From positions 12,397 through 76,396 of the forward strand of contig NZ_JAHKJW010000035.1 in NCBI RefSeq assembly GCF_019710745.1: 64,000 nucleotides of DNA, in the 5' to 3' direction. Both the position numbers and the translations under genes were made by a program. The notes under the pieces were generated by a model that ran no database searches, was not told the DNA's origin, and saw only the letters and a list, made by a program, of their open reading frames with translations. Of the stretch, positions 1 through 7,567 are shown one piece after another. The DNA comes from Streptomyces beigongshangae. GTDB taxonomy: Bacteria; Actinomycetota; Actinomycetes; Streptomycetales; Streptomycetaceae. The number at the start of each line of letters is the position of its first letter. Position 1 is the first letter of the stretch.

Positions 1-36
1 GGAACCGCCGGGAACCGCCGGGAGCAACTGCTACGG

Positions 37-483
37 CTACTGCTTCTGCATCTCGGCGTCGAGGTTCGCCAGCACTCCGTCGTAGATGCGAGCGAGGCCC
101 TTGGGGGCGAAGGTCTTCTCGAAGAAGCCGCCGATGCCGCCGGCGCCGTTCCAGACGGCGGTCACGACGACCCGCGCCCTGCCCTCACCGGCCGGGGTCA
201 CCCGCCAGGTGGTCACCATCGAGGAGTTGCGGTCCTTCTCCACGAGTTCGCCGTCGGTGGGCTCGCTCACCTCCAGCAGGCAGTCACGGATCCGCTTGCT
301 GGTGGCCTGGAGCTTCCAGTGGACGAGGGTCCCCTCGCCGTCGCCGCCCTCGCGCACCTCGTACTCGCTGAAGTGCTCGGTGAGGAGCTTCGAACGCGTC
401 CCGGTGTAGTCGGCCAGCGCGTCGAACACGTCGTCGGGCTTGCCCGTGACGACTCGTTCCGTGGTGGCCTCGACCTGCGCCAT
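37..483 (-). CDS. SRPBCC family (polyketide cyclase/lipid-binding-like) protein
   Basis: 148-aa protein with the size and layout of a single START/SRPBCC fold. The N-terminus has the typical 'V..KPDDVFDALADYT' helix, the middle carries alternating beta strands (residues 40-110), and a long C-terminal helix ends the protein ('FAPKGLARIYDGVLANL'). This fold binds hydrophobic ligands; no substrate can be read from the sequence. It has its own ATG and is divergent from the broken radical SAM gene, with about 200 bp between them. No operon partner is visible, because the window starts 36 bp beyond its stop codon. Confidence 0.8.
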   Translation of the reverse strand: MAQVEATTERVVTGKPDDVFDALADYTGTRSKLLTEHFSEYEVREGGDGEGTLVHWKLQATSKRIRDCLLEVSEPTDGELVEKDRNSSMVTTWRVTPAGEGRARVVVTAVWNGAGGIGGFFEKTFAPKGLARIYDGVLANLDAEMQKQ

Positions 484-646
484 TGCGTTCCTCCAGCACT
501 CGGGATCTCGGACGTCGGGGCTCAGCCAACCATCACGGCGCCGAGCCGCTCAAATCGGGGTCCCCGAGGGGGACGGCGACGGCCCGCGCAGCGTCGCGGG
601 AGCCCCGGTCACCGCCGCGATCGAAAAGGGGTTCGCACGATCAAGG

Positions 647-658
647 GAACATCTGTTC
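647..658. promoter_or_regulatory. SOS-box-like palindrome (GAAC-N4-GTTC)
   Basis: The sequence GAACATCTGTTC is a perfect GAAC-N4-GTTC inverted repeat, the core of the LexA operator in Actinobacteria. It lies about 32 bp upstream of the radical SAM start codon at 691, where it could overlap the promoter. LexA control is inferred from the motif only. Confidence 0.45.
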
Positions 659-690
659 TATTCTGTGTTCAGTGCTATCGAGGAGGCGTC

Positions 691-933
691 ATGCGGTGGG
701 AGAACCTCGCAACGGAGTCCGACGGGAACCCGCCCGCGGATCCGGCCCTCTTCGGCGCGGACACGGTGACCACCCGTACGTTCGAAGGACCTGAGTTCCG
801 CGGGATCACCTTCCACGAGATCCGGGCCCGGTCGATCGTCAACCGCGTGCCGGGGGCCTCGCGGATGCCCTTCGAGTGGACGGTCAACCCCTACCGGGGC
901 TGCACGCACGCGTGCGTGTACTTCACTGCCTGA
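691..933 (+). pseudogene. Rv2578c-family radical SAM protein, 5' fragment
   Basis: The 80-codon ORF starts at ATG behind a strong GAGGAGG Shine-Dalgarno. It matches the N-terminus of the Rv2578c radical SAM family, including 'GITFHEI' and 'NPYRGCTHACVY'. The intact family continues with Cys-Phe-Ala-Arg, completing the CxxxCxxC [4Fe-4S]/SAM motif. Here the third cysteine is missing and the frame reads Phe-Thr-Ala-stop. The rest of the gene reappears at 14890-15273 on the same strand. The protein therefore cannot form its iron-sulfur cluster and is surely inactive. An SOS-like box lies upstream. Confidence 0.88.
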
Positions 934-1430
934 CTCTATTGAGCCCGGGAGGGCCGATGCTCAGCACTCCGAACGCGGACAAGGCATGGAAAGGCATGAC
1001 GAGGTCCTTCCCCGTCCCGGAGGCGCCAGGCCGGTACGCCGCCCCGAGCAAGGCGGAGAGGGCGGCTTACGCAGTGCTGCTGCATGGACCGGCCGCGCGC
1101 TCAAGCGGCGCCGACGCGAGTGATTGGCTGCTGCTGCGCGACCGCACAGCGAAGCGCCCGTGACCAACGCACCAGCAGCAGCCACACTTCAGGAACGCGT
1201 CGGTCACCCAGGACGCCGTCGAGGCAGTCCTGACGGAGCGGGTGAACGCGCTGGACTCTCTGCGGCTGCCCGGCTCAGCCAGTGGCATCACCACGGTGGG
1301 CGTGACGCAATACAACGTGGCGCCCATCGACAGCTTCCTGCAGCAACTCCCCTCTTTGAACGGCAGCGTCAGCATGTCGACCAGCCCTGCGCCGAACGCC
1401 GGGCCGATCCCTCCGACAGAGTTGAGCCAA
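934..1430. other. Left end of the island, no convincing gene
   Basis: No integrase, transposase or other family was recognised between the break in the radical SAM gene and the hairpin at 1431. The best candidate is a 67-codon plus-strand ORF starting with GTG at 1242 (GGAG 3 nt upstream) and stopping at 1443-1445, inside the terminator hairpin. Its product is Ser/Pro/Gly-rich with no known motif. A frame entering at 936 begins Cys-Leu-Thr, as some inteins do, but then shows no intein blocks. Confidence 0.4.
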
Positions 1431-1453
1431 GGCCCAGGTCTCTGACCTGGGCC
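1431..1453. terminator. Rho-independent-type hairpin
   Basis: Perfect 10-bp inverted repeat GGCCCAGGTC / GACCTGGGCC with a 3-nt loop, followed by TTCTTC. It lies 24 bp beyond the stop codon of the minus-strand MFS gene and probably ends that transcript; it could also stop plus-strand read-through from the broken radical SAM gene. Confidence 0.7.
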
Positions 1454-1476
1454 TTCTTCGCAGAGATTATGCTGTC

Positions 1477-2754
1477 TCAGCCCGCTGCCTCCGAGAGACG
1501 TGTCATGGCCGAGCGCGCCCTGACCTTCGGAATGAGCAACCACTGGCCGGCTGCGGCGCCGAGGCACAGGAAGACACAGACAGCCCAGAGTCCGGTGGCC
1601 CGCCATTGCAGTAACCACGTCCCCATGAGGGGGGCGGCAAGCGAAGCCGTGGACCAGGTCATGCCGTACAGCCCGTAGTACCGCCCGCGCAGCGGAACGG
1701 GTGCGAGGGAGGCGATGACGGCCTGGTTCACCGAGCTGACAGCCACCTCTCCCAGAGTCCACACGGCCACGGTGGCAGCGTATCCGGCCGGAGTGGAGAC
1801 CAGCGCCGTGGCACCGTACCCGACCCCAAGGATGATGATGCCGCCGATGAGTACATGACTGTGGTCCAGTCCGGAGAGCAGCGGGCTTGCCACCGGCTGG
1901 ACCAGGATGATGACAACAGCGTTGGTGGCCATCACATATCCGAAGGTCGAAGGGGCGATGCCGTCGAGCTTCATGGCCAGGGGAAGCGTCGACAGCCCCT
2001 GGCAGAAGACGATCCCGTAGGCGAACCAGGATCCGAGATAGGCCAGCATCAGCCGGTCTCTCGCCACATCCGCATAACTACCGGACCCGGCATCCGGGTC
2101 GGCCGCCCGGCTGGGACCCGCCGGCTTGCCCATGACCCACACCAGTAGGCCAGCGGCTACACAGGCGACGGAGTTGACCCAGAAGAGCACAGTGAAGCCG
2201 TGTCGGACGAGCGAGCCTCCGAAAACCATGGAGAACGCGTAGCCGAGGTTCACAGCCCAGTAGAGCAGGCCGAAGGCCTTCGGCCTGTCGGCCGGGGCGT
2301 AGCGGGCGGCGATCAGGGAGGCCGAAGCGGGCCTGTGCATCTCCGCCGCCAGACCAACCAGAAAGGCGAAGACTGCGATCAGGGCTACCTGGTCCACTGC
2401 TCCCAGGAAAAACAGGAACACGCCCGTTCCGCTCATCCCTAACGTCATCGTGGCCCGATAGCCGATGCGGTCCACCAGCAGACCGCCGCACAGTTGCGAG
2501 ATGATCCCGCCGAAACCGGACATGGCAAGCACCACACCGACGACGGAGAACGAGATGTTCTGGTCCTGTGTGAGGTAGTAGCTCAGATAAGGGATCACCA
2601 TGGATCCCAGCTGATTTGTCAGGGTGGCACCCCAGACCACCCAGAACTGACCTGTCAGGCCGCTGGTCCACTTCTGCCACACACTGCGGTCCCGGACGGA
2701 CTGCGCGGTGGTTCCCCGGCCGTCCGGCGTAAGCTTTTTCTGCGGATTCGTCAT
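1477..2754 (-). CDS. MFS transporter (probable exporter)
   Basis: 425-aa protein with about 12 hydrophobic segments in two halves. Motif A is visible between helices 2 and 3 ('LVDRIGYRATM', about residues 93-103), as expected for a proton-coupled major facilitator of drug/metabolite-efflux type. The start is the ATG at 2754; a polar segment of about 30 residues precedes the first helix. It lies 95 bp downstream of the ATP-grasp ligase on the same strand, so both probably share one transcript ended by the 1431-1453 hairpin. Two TTA codons (codons 105 and 381) make its translation likely bldA-dependent. Export of the peptide made by the neighbouring ligases is inferred from position, as in bacilysin-type loci. 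Confidence 0.85.
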   Translation of the reverse strand: MTNPQKKLTPDGRGTTAQSVRDRSVWQKWTSGLTGQFWVVWGATLTNQLGSMVIPYLSYYLTQDQNISFSVVGVVLAMSGFGGIISQLCGGLLVDRIGYRATMTLGMSGTGVFLFFLGAVDQVALIAVFAFLVGLAAEMHRPASASLIAARYAPADRPKAFGLLYWAVNLGYAFSMVFGGSLVRHGFTVLFWVNSVACVAAGLLVWVMGKPAGPSRAADPDAGSGSYADVARDRLMLAYLGSWFAYGIVFCQGLSTLPLAMKLDGIAPSTFGYVMATNAVVIILVQPVASPLLSGLDHSHVLIGGIIILGVGYGATALVSTPAGYAATVAVWTLGEVAVSSVNQAVIASLAPVPLRGRYYGLYGMTWSTASLAAPLMGTWLLQWRATGLWAVCVFLCLGAAAGQWLLIPKVRARSAMTRLSEAAG

Positions 2755-2849
2755 GCGTCACGCTTCCTGCCGGACATCCCCTTCCGGCCTGTACCCTCCC
2801 GAAAACCGCCCCACCGGTGACACGGTGAGCGCCCGCGTCGTCGGCGGAA

Positions 2850-4136
2850 TCAGTCGGGAACGTAGGTGAATGCCTTGTCCGAGGCCAGGAAATCTGCCAG
2901 GTCAAGGAGCTGCTCCGGGGACTCGGATGTCGCGATGAGGCGGGCCAGTTTGCCGCCCGACGTTCCTCGCACCCAGTCCGGGCGATCTCCTGCCTGGTAG
3001 AACAGCTCGGCCTCGACGACCCCGTCAAAGGCCAGCAACTCACCGACGGTCGGCACCTGCGCGAGAGTGACGTCTCTCGCAGGCGACTGCGGAACGTACT
3101 GGGCAGAGCTGCGCAGCCGGGGGCCCATAGGTGCGGTGGGGCGACCGGTGGCGACATTGGCCATCGCAGTCACGATGTCGTAGTCGAAACTGAGCCGAAG
3201 CATCTCGATGACGCCTCCGCCCAGCCGGCTGTTCACCTCGATGATCCGCGGTCCGGCTGCCGTGAGCATGACCTCTGTATGCACCATCGAGTTCATGATC
3301 CCCATGGCGCAGATGGCCTGCGTCGCGCACTCCAAGATCGATTCGATCCGGTGTCCGGGGAGGTTCGAGGGAAACACGTTGCCGTTCTCGCGGAAGGGTT
3401 CCGACAGCGGGAACTTGTCGGTCACGGCGCAATGAGTCACGGAACCGTTCTGCACCAGCGACTCGACGCTGACATAGGGCGCGTAACGGGGGTCGTCGTG
3501 CCACCGCTCGCCGATCAGCATCTCCTCCAGCACGAAGTGCACCAAGCCGTTCCCGCGCGGATCCGCCGTGTAGCGGGAAGTCGCCATGTCCCACAACCGG
3601 GTCAGGTCGACGTCCTCAGTGACGTGGTAGGTGGCCATGCTGCCGACGCCGGCTGACGGCTTGAGGACCGCGGGCAGGCCCACTTCGGCCACTGCCTCAA
3701 CCAGATCGGACAGCGAGAGCACGGAAGCGAACCCCGGCACCGGGACTCCGGCCCTCGCCAATGCGATGCGCTGCTCCTCCTTGCTTCGCAGCGCGCGCAG
3801 CGATTCCGGCAAGTTCGCCGGCAGCCCCAGTTCGAGGGCCGCCGCATGGGTCTCTGTCACGACCAGTTCGCTGAACCCGAGGATCCCCTCCGGGTGCCAC
3901 TTGCGAGAGAATTCCAGAACGGCACGCAAGGAATTGTCGCCACCCAGCAGGGGTGAATTGTCACAGAACCTGCCGAGCTCTTGTGCACGTAACGCGTCCT
4001 TCGCGTCATCCCCTGTCGGAGACCAAAGGACGTGCACCTCGAAATTTTCAGTCAGTTTCGGCAGGTACCACTTCGCCGGGGGCGGACCCGGACCATCAAG
4101 GAAGACGAGTCTGGGTAGATTTTCCTGATTGGCCAC
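2850..4136 (-). CDS. ATP-grasp L-amino-acid ligase (BacD-like)
   Basis: 428-aa ATP-grasp enzyme. It has a pre-ATP-grasp domain (about 1-115), the nucleotide-binding 'VLKPSAGVGS' (157-166), hinge acidic residues 'LEEML' (203-207), and the metal-binding 'HTEVM' (286-290) and 'IIEVNSRLGGG' (298-308). This layout fits enzymes that join an amino acid to a carboxylate through an acyl-phosphate, such as BacD or carnosine-synthase types; the substrates are unknown. Start GTG at 4136 with GGAGGA upstream. A good promoter lies at 4182-4210. TTA is codon 49. The MFS exporter follows 95 bp downstream. It is divergent from a second ATP-grasp gene, a pairing that suggests stepwise peptide assembly without an NRPS. 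Confidence 0.82.
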   Translation of the reverse strand: MANQENLPRLVFLDGPGPPPAKWYLPKLTENFEVHVLWSPTGDDAKDALRAQELGRFCDNSPLLGGDNSLRAVLEFSRKWHPEGILGFSELVVTETHAAALELGLPANLPESLRALRSKEEQRIALARAGVPVPGFASVLSLSDLVEAVAEVGLPAVLKPSAGVGSMATYHVTEDVDLTRLWDMATSRYTADPRGNGLVHFVLEEMLIGERWHDDPRYAPYVSVESLVQNGSVTHCAVTDKFPLSEPFRENGNVFPSNLPGHRIESILECATQAICAMGIMNSMVHTEVMLTAAGPRIIEVNSRLGGGVIEMLRLSFDYDIVTAMANVATGRPTAPMGPRLRSSAQYVPQSPARDVTLAQVPTVGELLAFDGVVEAELFYQAGDRPDWVRGTSGGKLARLIATSESPEQLLDLADFLASDKAFTYVPD

Positions 4137-4181
4137 GCGTCACTCCTCCAAGACAGACAGGCGGTGTGGCTACCGGCGAGG

Positions 4182-4210
4182 AATCTACATTCGTCTGCAC
4201 ATGCAGTCAA
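4182..4210 (-). promoter_or_regulatory. Promoter of the ATP-grasp/MFS operon
   Basis: On the minus strand TTGACT (4205-4210) and TAGATT (4182-4187) are separated by 17 bp, a near-consensus sigma-70/HrdB promoter, 46 bp upstream of the GTG start at 4136. The surrounding 200 bp is much richer in A+T than the flanking genes. Confidence 0.7.
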
Positions 4211-4216
4211 CATCCA

Positions 4217-4232
4217 AGTCACTTTTGTGACT
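4217..4232. promoter_or_regulatory. Inverted repeat, candidate operator
   Basis: AGTCAC-TTTT-GTGACT is a perfect 6-bp inverted repeat that ends 6 bp upstream of the -35 box of the minus-strand promoter and about 125 bp upstream of the plus-strand promoter. Its position suits an activator or repressor acting on the divergent pair. One of the island's XRE proteins is the obvious candidate; that link is inference. Confidence 0.5.
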
Positions 4233-4357
4233 GACCCTTCCCTGCAGGGAGGTCCAAAAAATCGGTACAAAGCATGGCAAAAGCTGACCCATGAGGGAGG
4301 TGGGGGATGATTATCCGCCTAGGTTGTCAACTATGAGTCAAATAAATGAGAGATGCA

Positions 4358-4387
4358 TTGACTCTCTGCGCCGAAGCTATCTAGCTT
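4358..4387 (+). promoter_or_regulatory. Promoter of the Ddl-like/PLP enzyme operon
   Basis: TTGACT (4358-4363) and TAGCTT (4382-4387) are separated by 18 bp, 54 bp upstream of the GTG start at 4442. The -35 hexamer is the same as in the divergent promoter, and its TGACTC is the right arm of a spaced GAGTCA...TGACTC repeat. Confidence 0.6.
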
Positions 4388-4441
4388 GAGGTACACGGCT
4401 CCTGAGGTATTCCTCGAAATCCATCGATCCCGAGGTGTTTC

Positions 4442-5494
4442 GTGTCCTTGCACATCACACTCCTTGTTGGCGGTCGGAGCACCGAACATGACGCATCACT
4501 TCACGGCTACCACCATGTACTGCACGAATTACTCGAAGCGCCGGATCGTGTCGTGGTCGACTCCGTCTTCTATATCGACCGCACGGGCACGGCTCATTTC
4601 TTCGGCCACGGACCGTGGCCCGAAGACGAGAGGGAGCTCGGCGCAGGAGAGGTCTTGCCTTTGGGTGCGGCCATCGAACAGCTCAGGTCGGGCAGCTCGT
4701 TTGTCTTCTCCCTGTTGCACGGGAACGAGGGTGAGGACGGCGGCTGGCAGGGCCTGGCGGAAGTCTGCGGGATCCGGGGAAACTTCGGCCCTCCCCTCGC
4801 CTCCGCCCTGGGCATGAACAAGTACCTCCAGGCCAGCCTGGCGACCGCTCTGCTGCCCGGACTGCGCACTCCGCGCTCCGTCCTGGTCCGTACGGAGTCG
4901 TTCGACGCGCGCCTAGTCCTGCAGGAGATCGGTCCCGGCCCTCTCGTGGTCAAGCCCAACCGCATGGGCGCTTCGCTGCTCACGACGTGCCTGCGTGAGC
5001 CGAGCGAACAAGCGCTGGCGAAGGCAGTCGCGGAAGCCGCGCCGTATGACAACCAGGTCCTGGTGCAGGAATTCGTCAGCGGTCGCGAGTACTCCTCCAG
5101 TGTGTACCGGGAGAACGGACGTTTCGTCGACCTTCCGGTGGCGGAGGTGGTCACCCAGGGCTTCTTCGGTCACGACGAGAAGCACGTCAAGGGACGCGCG
5201 CGTATCGACCTGTGTGTCGAGGACCCCACCACCAAAGCCATCCGCGACTACGCGCATTCGGTGTTCGAAGCCACCGAGGTGGCAACCTTTGCCCGCTGCG
5301 ACTTCCTGGTCAGGGACGGCGAGACGTACTTCCTCGAGATCAACACCCTGCCCGGCCTGATGTCCGGCAGCATCTTCCCGCGGGCGCTGGCAGCGGTCGG
5401 CCGCACCATCACCGACCTGGTCGTCGCGGCGTCCGGCGACTACGACTGCCGTCCCGCACGCGACAAGGTCAGGGAATACGACATCAGTCACTGA
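4442..5494 (+). CDS. D-alanine-D-alanine-ligase-like ATP-grasp enzyme
   Basis: 350-aa member of the D-Ala-D-Ala ligase family. It shows the N-terminal 'GGRSTEH' (10-16, the GGxSxEH signature), 'LHGNEGEDGG' (92-101), the ATP loop 'KPNRMGAS' (171-178, where true Ddl usually has KPxxxGSS) and the metal site 'FLEINTLPGLM' (298-307 region). Start GTG at 4442 with GAGG 6 nt upstream. It joins or activates an amino acid through an acyl-phosphate. The change to GAS and the island location suggest a dedicated biosynthetic ligase, but a self-resistance copy of Ddl is the alternative. TTA is codon 30. The PLP enzyme follows 54 bp downstream in the same direction. Confidence 0.82.
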   Translation: MSLHITLLVGGRSTEHDASLHGYHHVLHELLEAPDRVVVDSVFYIDRTGTAHFFGHGPWPEDERELGAGEVLPLGAAIEQLRSGSSFVFSLLHGNEGEDGGWQGLAEVCGIRGNFGPPLASALGMNKYLQASLATALLPGLRTPRSVLVRTESFDARLVLQEIGPGPLVVKPNRMGASLLTTCLREPSEQALAKAVAEAAPYDNQVLVQEFVSGREYSSSVYRENGRFVDLPVAEVVTQGFFGHDEKHVKGRARIDLCVEDPTTKAIRDYAHSVFEATEVATFARCDFLVRDGETYFLEINTLPGLMSGSIFPRALAAVGRTITDLVVAASGDYDCRPARDKVREYDISH

Positions 5495-5548
5495 CCGAGC
5501 GATCAAGCACGAGCGCAAGCATTCGGTCACGACCCCGACGGGACGGCA

Positions 5549-6451
5549 ATGTCTGTACAGCAGAAAGAACGACTCAAGCCGCTTCGCACCCGCCTCATCC
5601 GGCTCCAACCGCACGGCTGGCGGAGCGTCCTCGTCAAGGACGAGACTCGCCAGATATCCGGGGCGTTCAAGTACCGGGGCAACGCCCACAAGGTGGCGGG
5701 ATTGTCGGCCGGCAGCACACTCGCCACGGCCTCCACCGGGAACCATGCGTCCGGTCTGGCGGAAGCGGCCTCGGCCCGCGGCCTCTCCCTTCGGGTGTTC
5801 GTTCCCCGGACGACCCCCCTGGCCAAGCGGCAGAGGATCACCGGAGCCGGCGCTGAGGTCGTCCTGGTGGACGGCGGCTACGACGACTGCGAGGTCCTCG
5901 CGCGCAAGTACGCAGACGACAACGGTGCCGTCTTTGTCCACAGCTTCGACGATCCCGACATCATCGAGGGCCATCGAAGCCTTTACCGCGAGGTACGGGA
6001 GGACGCCGAACTGCCCGACGCCGCGTTCGTGCCGGTGGGCGGGGGAGGCTTGGTGGCAGCGGGCATCGCCGAATGGGGCAGGGCGGCCACCAGAATCGTA
6101 GGCGTCGAGTACCAGGGCGCACCGGCGATGCAGATGTCGCTGCGGGCCGGACGCCGAATCACGCTGGACTCCGCTCGCGGTCTGCCAGAAGGATTGCTGG
6201 TCCGGCGGATCGGCGCCCGGTCCTTCCAGACCTGCCGGGACTACGGCCTGGAGATACGCACCGTCAACGACGGGGAACTGCATCGGGCGATGCGCATCCT
6301 GTGGGCCGAAGCCGGCATCAGGGCCGAGGGGGCGGGGGCGGCGGCGTTCGCGGCCGCCTTGCAGGATCCCGATCCCTGCAAGGCGGCACTCTGCGTGGTC
6401 TCCGGCGGCAACATCGACGACCAGACCTGGAGCGACTGCATCCTCGGTTGA
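5549..6451 (+). CDS. PLP-dependent threonine-dehydratase/serine-racemase-like enzyme
   Basis: 300-aa fold-type II PLP enzyme. The Schiff-base lysine is K41 in 'SGAFKYRG', the ring-contacting loop is 'STGNHA' (62-67), the phosphate-binding glycines are 'GGGGL' (164-168), and 'SGGN' (285-288) sits near the C-terminus. There is no regulatory ACT domain, so it resembles catabolic threonine dehydratase, serine racemase or hydroxyaspartate dehydratase rather than IlvA. Start ATG at 5549 with GGGACGG upstream. It probably supplies a D-amino acid, a 2-oxo acid or a modified amino acid to the ligase encoded just before it. Nothing in the sequence fixes the substrate. Confidence 0.82.
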   Translation: MSVQQKERLKPLRTRLIRLQPHGWRSVLVKDETRQISGAFKYRGNAHKVAGLSAGSTLATASTGNHASGLAEAASARGLSLRVFVPRTTPLAKRQRITGAGAEVVLVDGGYDDCEVLARKYADDNGAVFVHSFDDPDIIEGHRSLYREVREDAELPDAAFVPVGGGGLVAAGIAEWGRAATRIVGVEYQGAPAMQMSLRAGRRITLDSARGLPEGLLVRRIGARSFQTCRDYGLEIRTVNDGELHRAMRILWAEAGIRAEGAGAAAFAAALQDPDPCKAALCVVSGGNIDDQTWSDCILG

Positions 6452-6496
6452 GCTGGGCGCGGCCCGCTGCGACACGCCGGGCAGGCCCGAGACACT

Positions 6497-6799
6497 GTGG
6501 ATCCGGTCGTGGAACGTATGGGCCCATACATCCGGATGCGACGGGAGAACGGCCCTGGTCCGATTTTTCAGCGAAATGCCGGGCCTAGGTCGAACAAGAA
6601 CCGAATGCACTTCGACATCACCTCTCCCGATCCCACCGCCGGGCAGCAACGGATCAAGATGCTCGGCGGTCGCAGACTGGATCAGTACGCCGGCGGCGGC
6701 TTCCTCGTGATGGCGGACCCCGAAGGCAACGAGTTCTGCGTCATCCTTGAGGTCCCCTTCGAGCTCGACGACGAGGGGCGCGCGAACTACCTCGGCTGA
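6497..6799 (+). pseudogene. VOC/glyoxalase-family gene, 3' fragment
   Basis: The last 80-85 codons read as the C-terminal half of a vicinal-oxygen-chelate protein of the Streptomyces 'glyoxalase-like' type: 'GPGPIFQRN', then 'KNRMHFDIT', then 'VMADPEGNEFCVI', ending normally at 6797-6799. The N-terminal half (usually about 50 residues with the first beta-alpha-beta unit) is missing upstream. It is a decayed fragment lying directly behind the PLP enzyme. Confidence 0.72.
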
Positions 6800-6884
6800 C
6801 GGTCGAACTCGATGGCACAGGACACTTGCCGGTCGGGACCAGTCTGCAAGAGGCTGCCGAGCCGGGCCTGGCAGAAACTCTTCA

Positions 6885-6914
6885 CCGGAGCCGGAGCCGG
6901 AGCCGGAGCCGGAA
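6885..6914 (+). repeat. Hexanucleotide tandem repeat
   Basis: Four exact CCGGAG units (6885-6908) followed by one CCGGAA unit, in non-functional sequence between two gene remnants. Probably a replication-slippage product. Confidence 0.8.
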
Positions 6915-7012
6915 CCAGGGGCCACCGCTTGTACGACTGGGCCCCGGCCGACATCGCCGACGACCGACCCGGCCACCACCAGTTGCTCGTACGCCGCAAC
7001 CGGCGTACCCCG

Positions 7013-7090
7013 CTCCTCGAGAACCTGGTGGCCGTGGGCTGCCTCGGCTGCAGGACGGGTCACGGCTTCCGCGGCTACGCCCACCGCTGA
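7013..7090 (+). pseudogene. 3-hydroxyacyl-CoA dehydrogenase C-terminal remnant
   Basis: The last 25 codons ('LLENLVAVGCLG', then 'TGHGFRGYAHR', stop) align without gaps to the C-terminus of the intact gene at 18042-19892 ('LLEHLVAAGCLG', then 'TGRGFREHARR'). By eye about 65 of 78 bases are the same. Upstream of 7013 the similarity is lost and the repeat at 6885-6914 appears. The arginine and lysine normal in the GRKTGRGF motif are changed. It is a decayed fragment of a paralogue, not a recent copy. Confidence 0.65.
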
Positions 7091-7567
7091 GTGCCCCGCC
7101 ACCGGTTTGGAGGAACAGCTCTGGCTGAGGCGAGGGACATCACCGAAGTCCCATTGCCGCGTTCACCGGCAGGAAGCAGACGATCCACGCCAGCGCCGTG
7201 CGTGGGATTCGGTCCGGGCCAGGACAGACGGGCTGTGGGTGAGGAACGACGTGGTGCACCGGACCGAGCGACACGGCCCGCACCTGCGGCACGCTCTTTG
7301 GGCCCAGCCGCTTGAGCAGCGGCACCCTGCCGTCAAGGTCCTGCCTGCTCGCCACGGTCACCAGGACCGGATCAGGCCGCTGAAACAGTCCATCACCAGG
7401 TCGCTTGAGGCTTCCCACCGCCGGCGCGGCCGTCGGTCCGGCGAAGGGCCTTCCCTGTCTCGTAGCCGGTCGTGGAGCCCGGCGAACCGGTGACATTCCC
7501 ATTCCGGTGACGGCGCGTCGGGTTCTGCGGACCCGAGCACGAAAGGCGCGGAAGGTTTCCGGAGAAC
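7091..7567. other. Gap with no recognisable gene
   Basis: I found no ORF with a recognisable family, no tRNA and no clear hairpin here. Reading frames on both strands are arginine/proline-rich, as expected for shadow frames in GC-rich DNA. It probably is decayed coding sequence continuous with the two remnants before it. Confidence 0.5.

Noticed and set aside
934..1163. Possible intein N-terminus (frame beginning Cys-Leu-Thr at 936) after the radical SAM fragment
   Set aside because: Apart from the first three residues there are no intein blocks (no TxxH block B, no HNC end before 14890), and the frame is shifted relative to the gene.
4913..7102. 729-codon minus-strand open frame opposite the Ddl-like and PLP enzyme genes
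   Set aside because: It runs antisense through two confidently identified genes and two remnants; the product has no family features.
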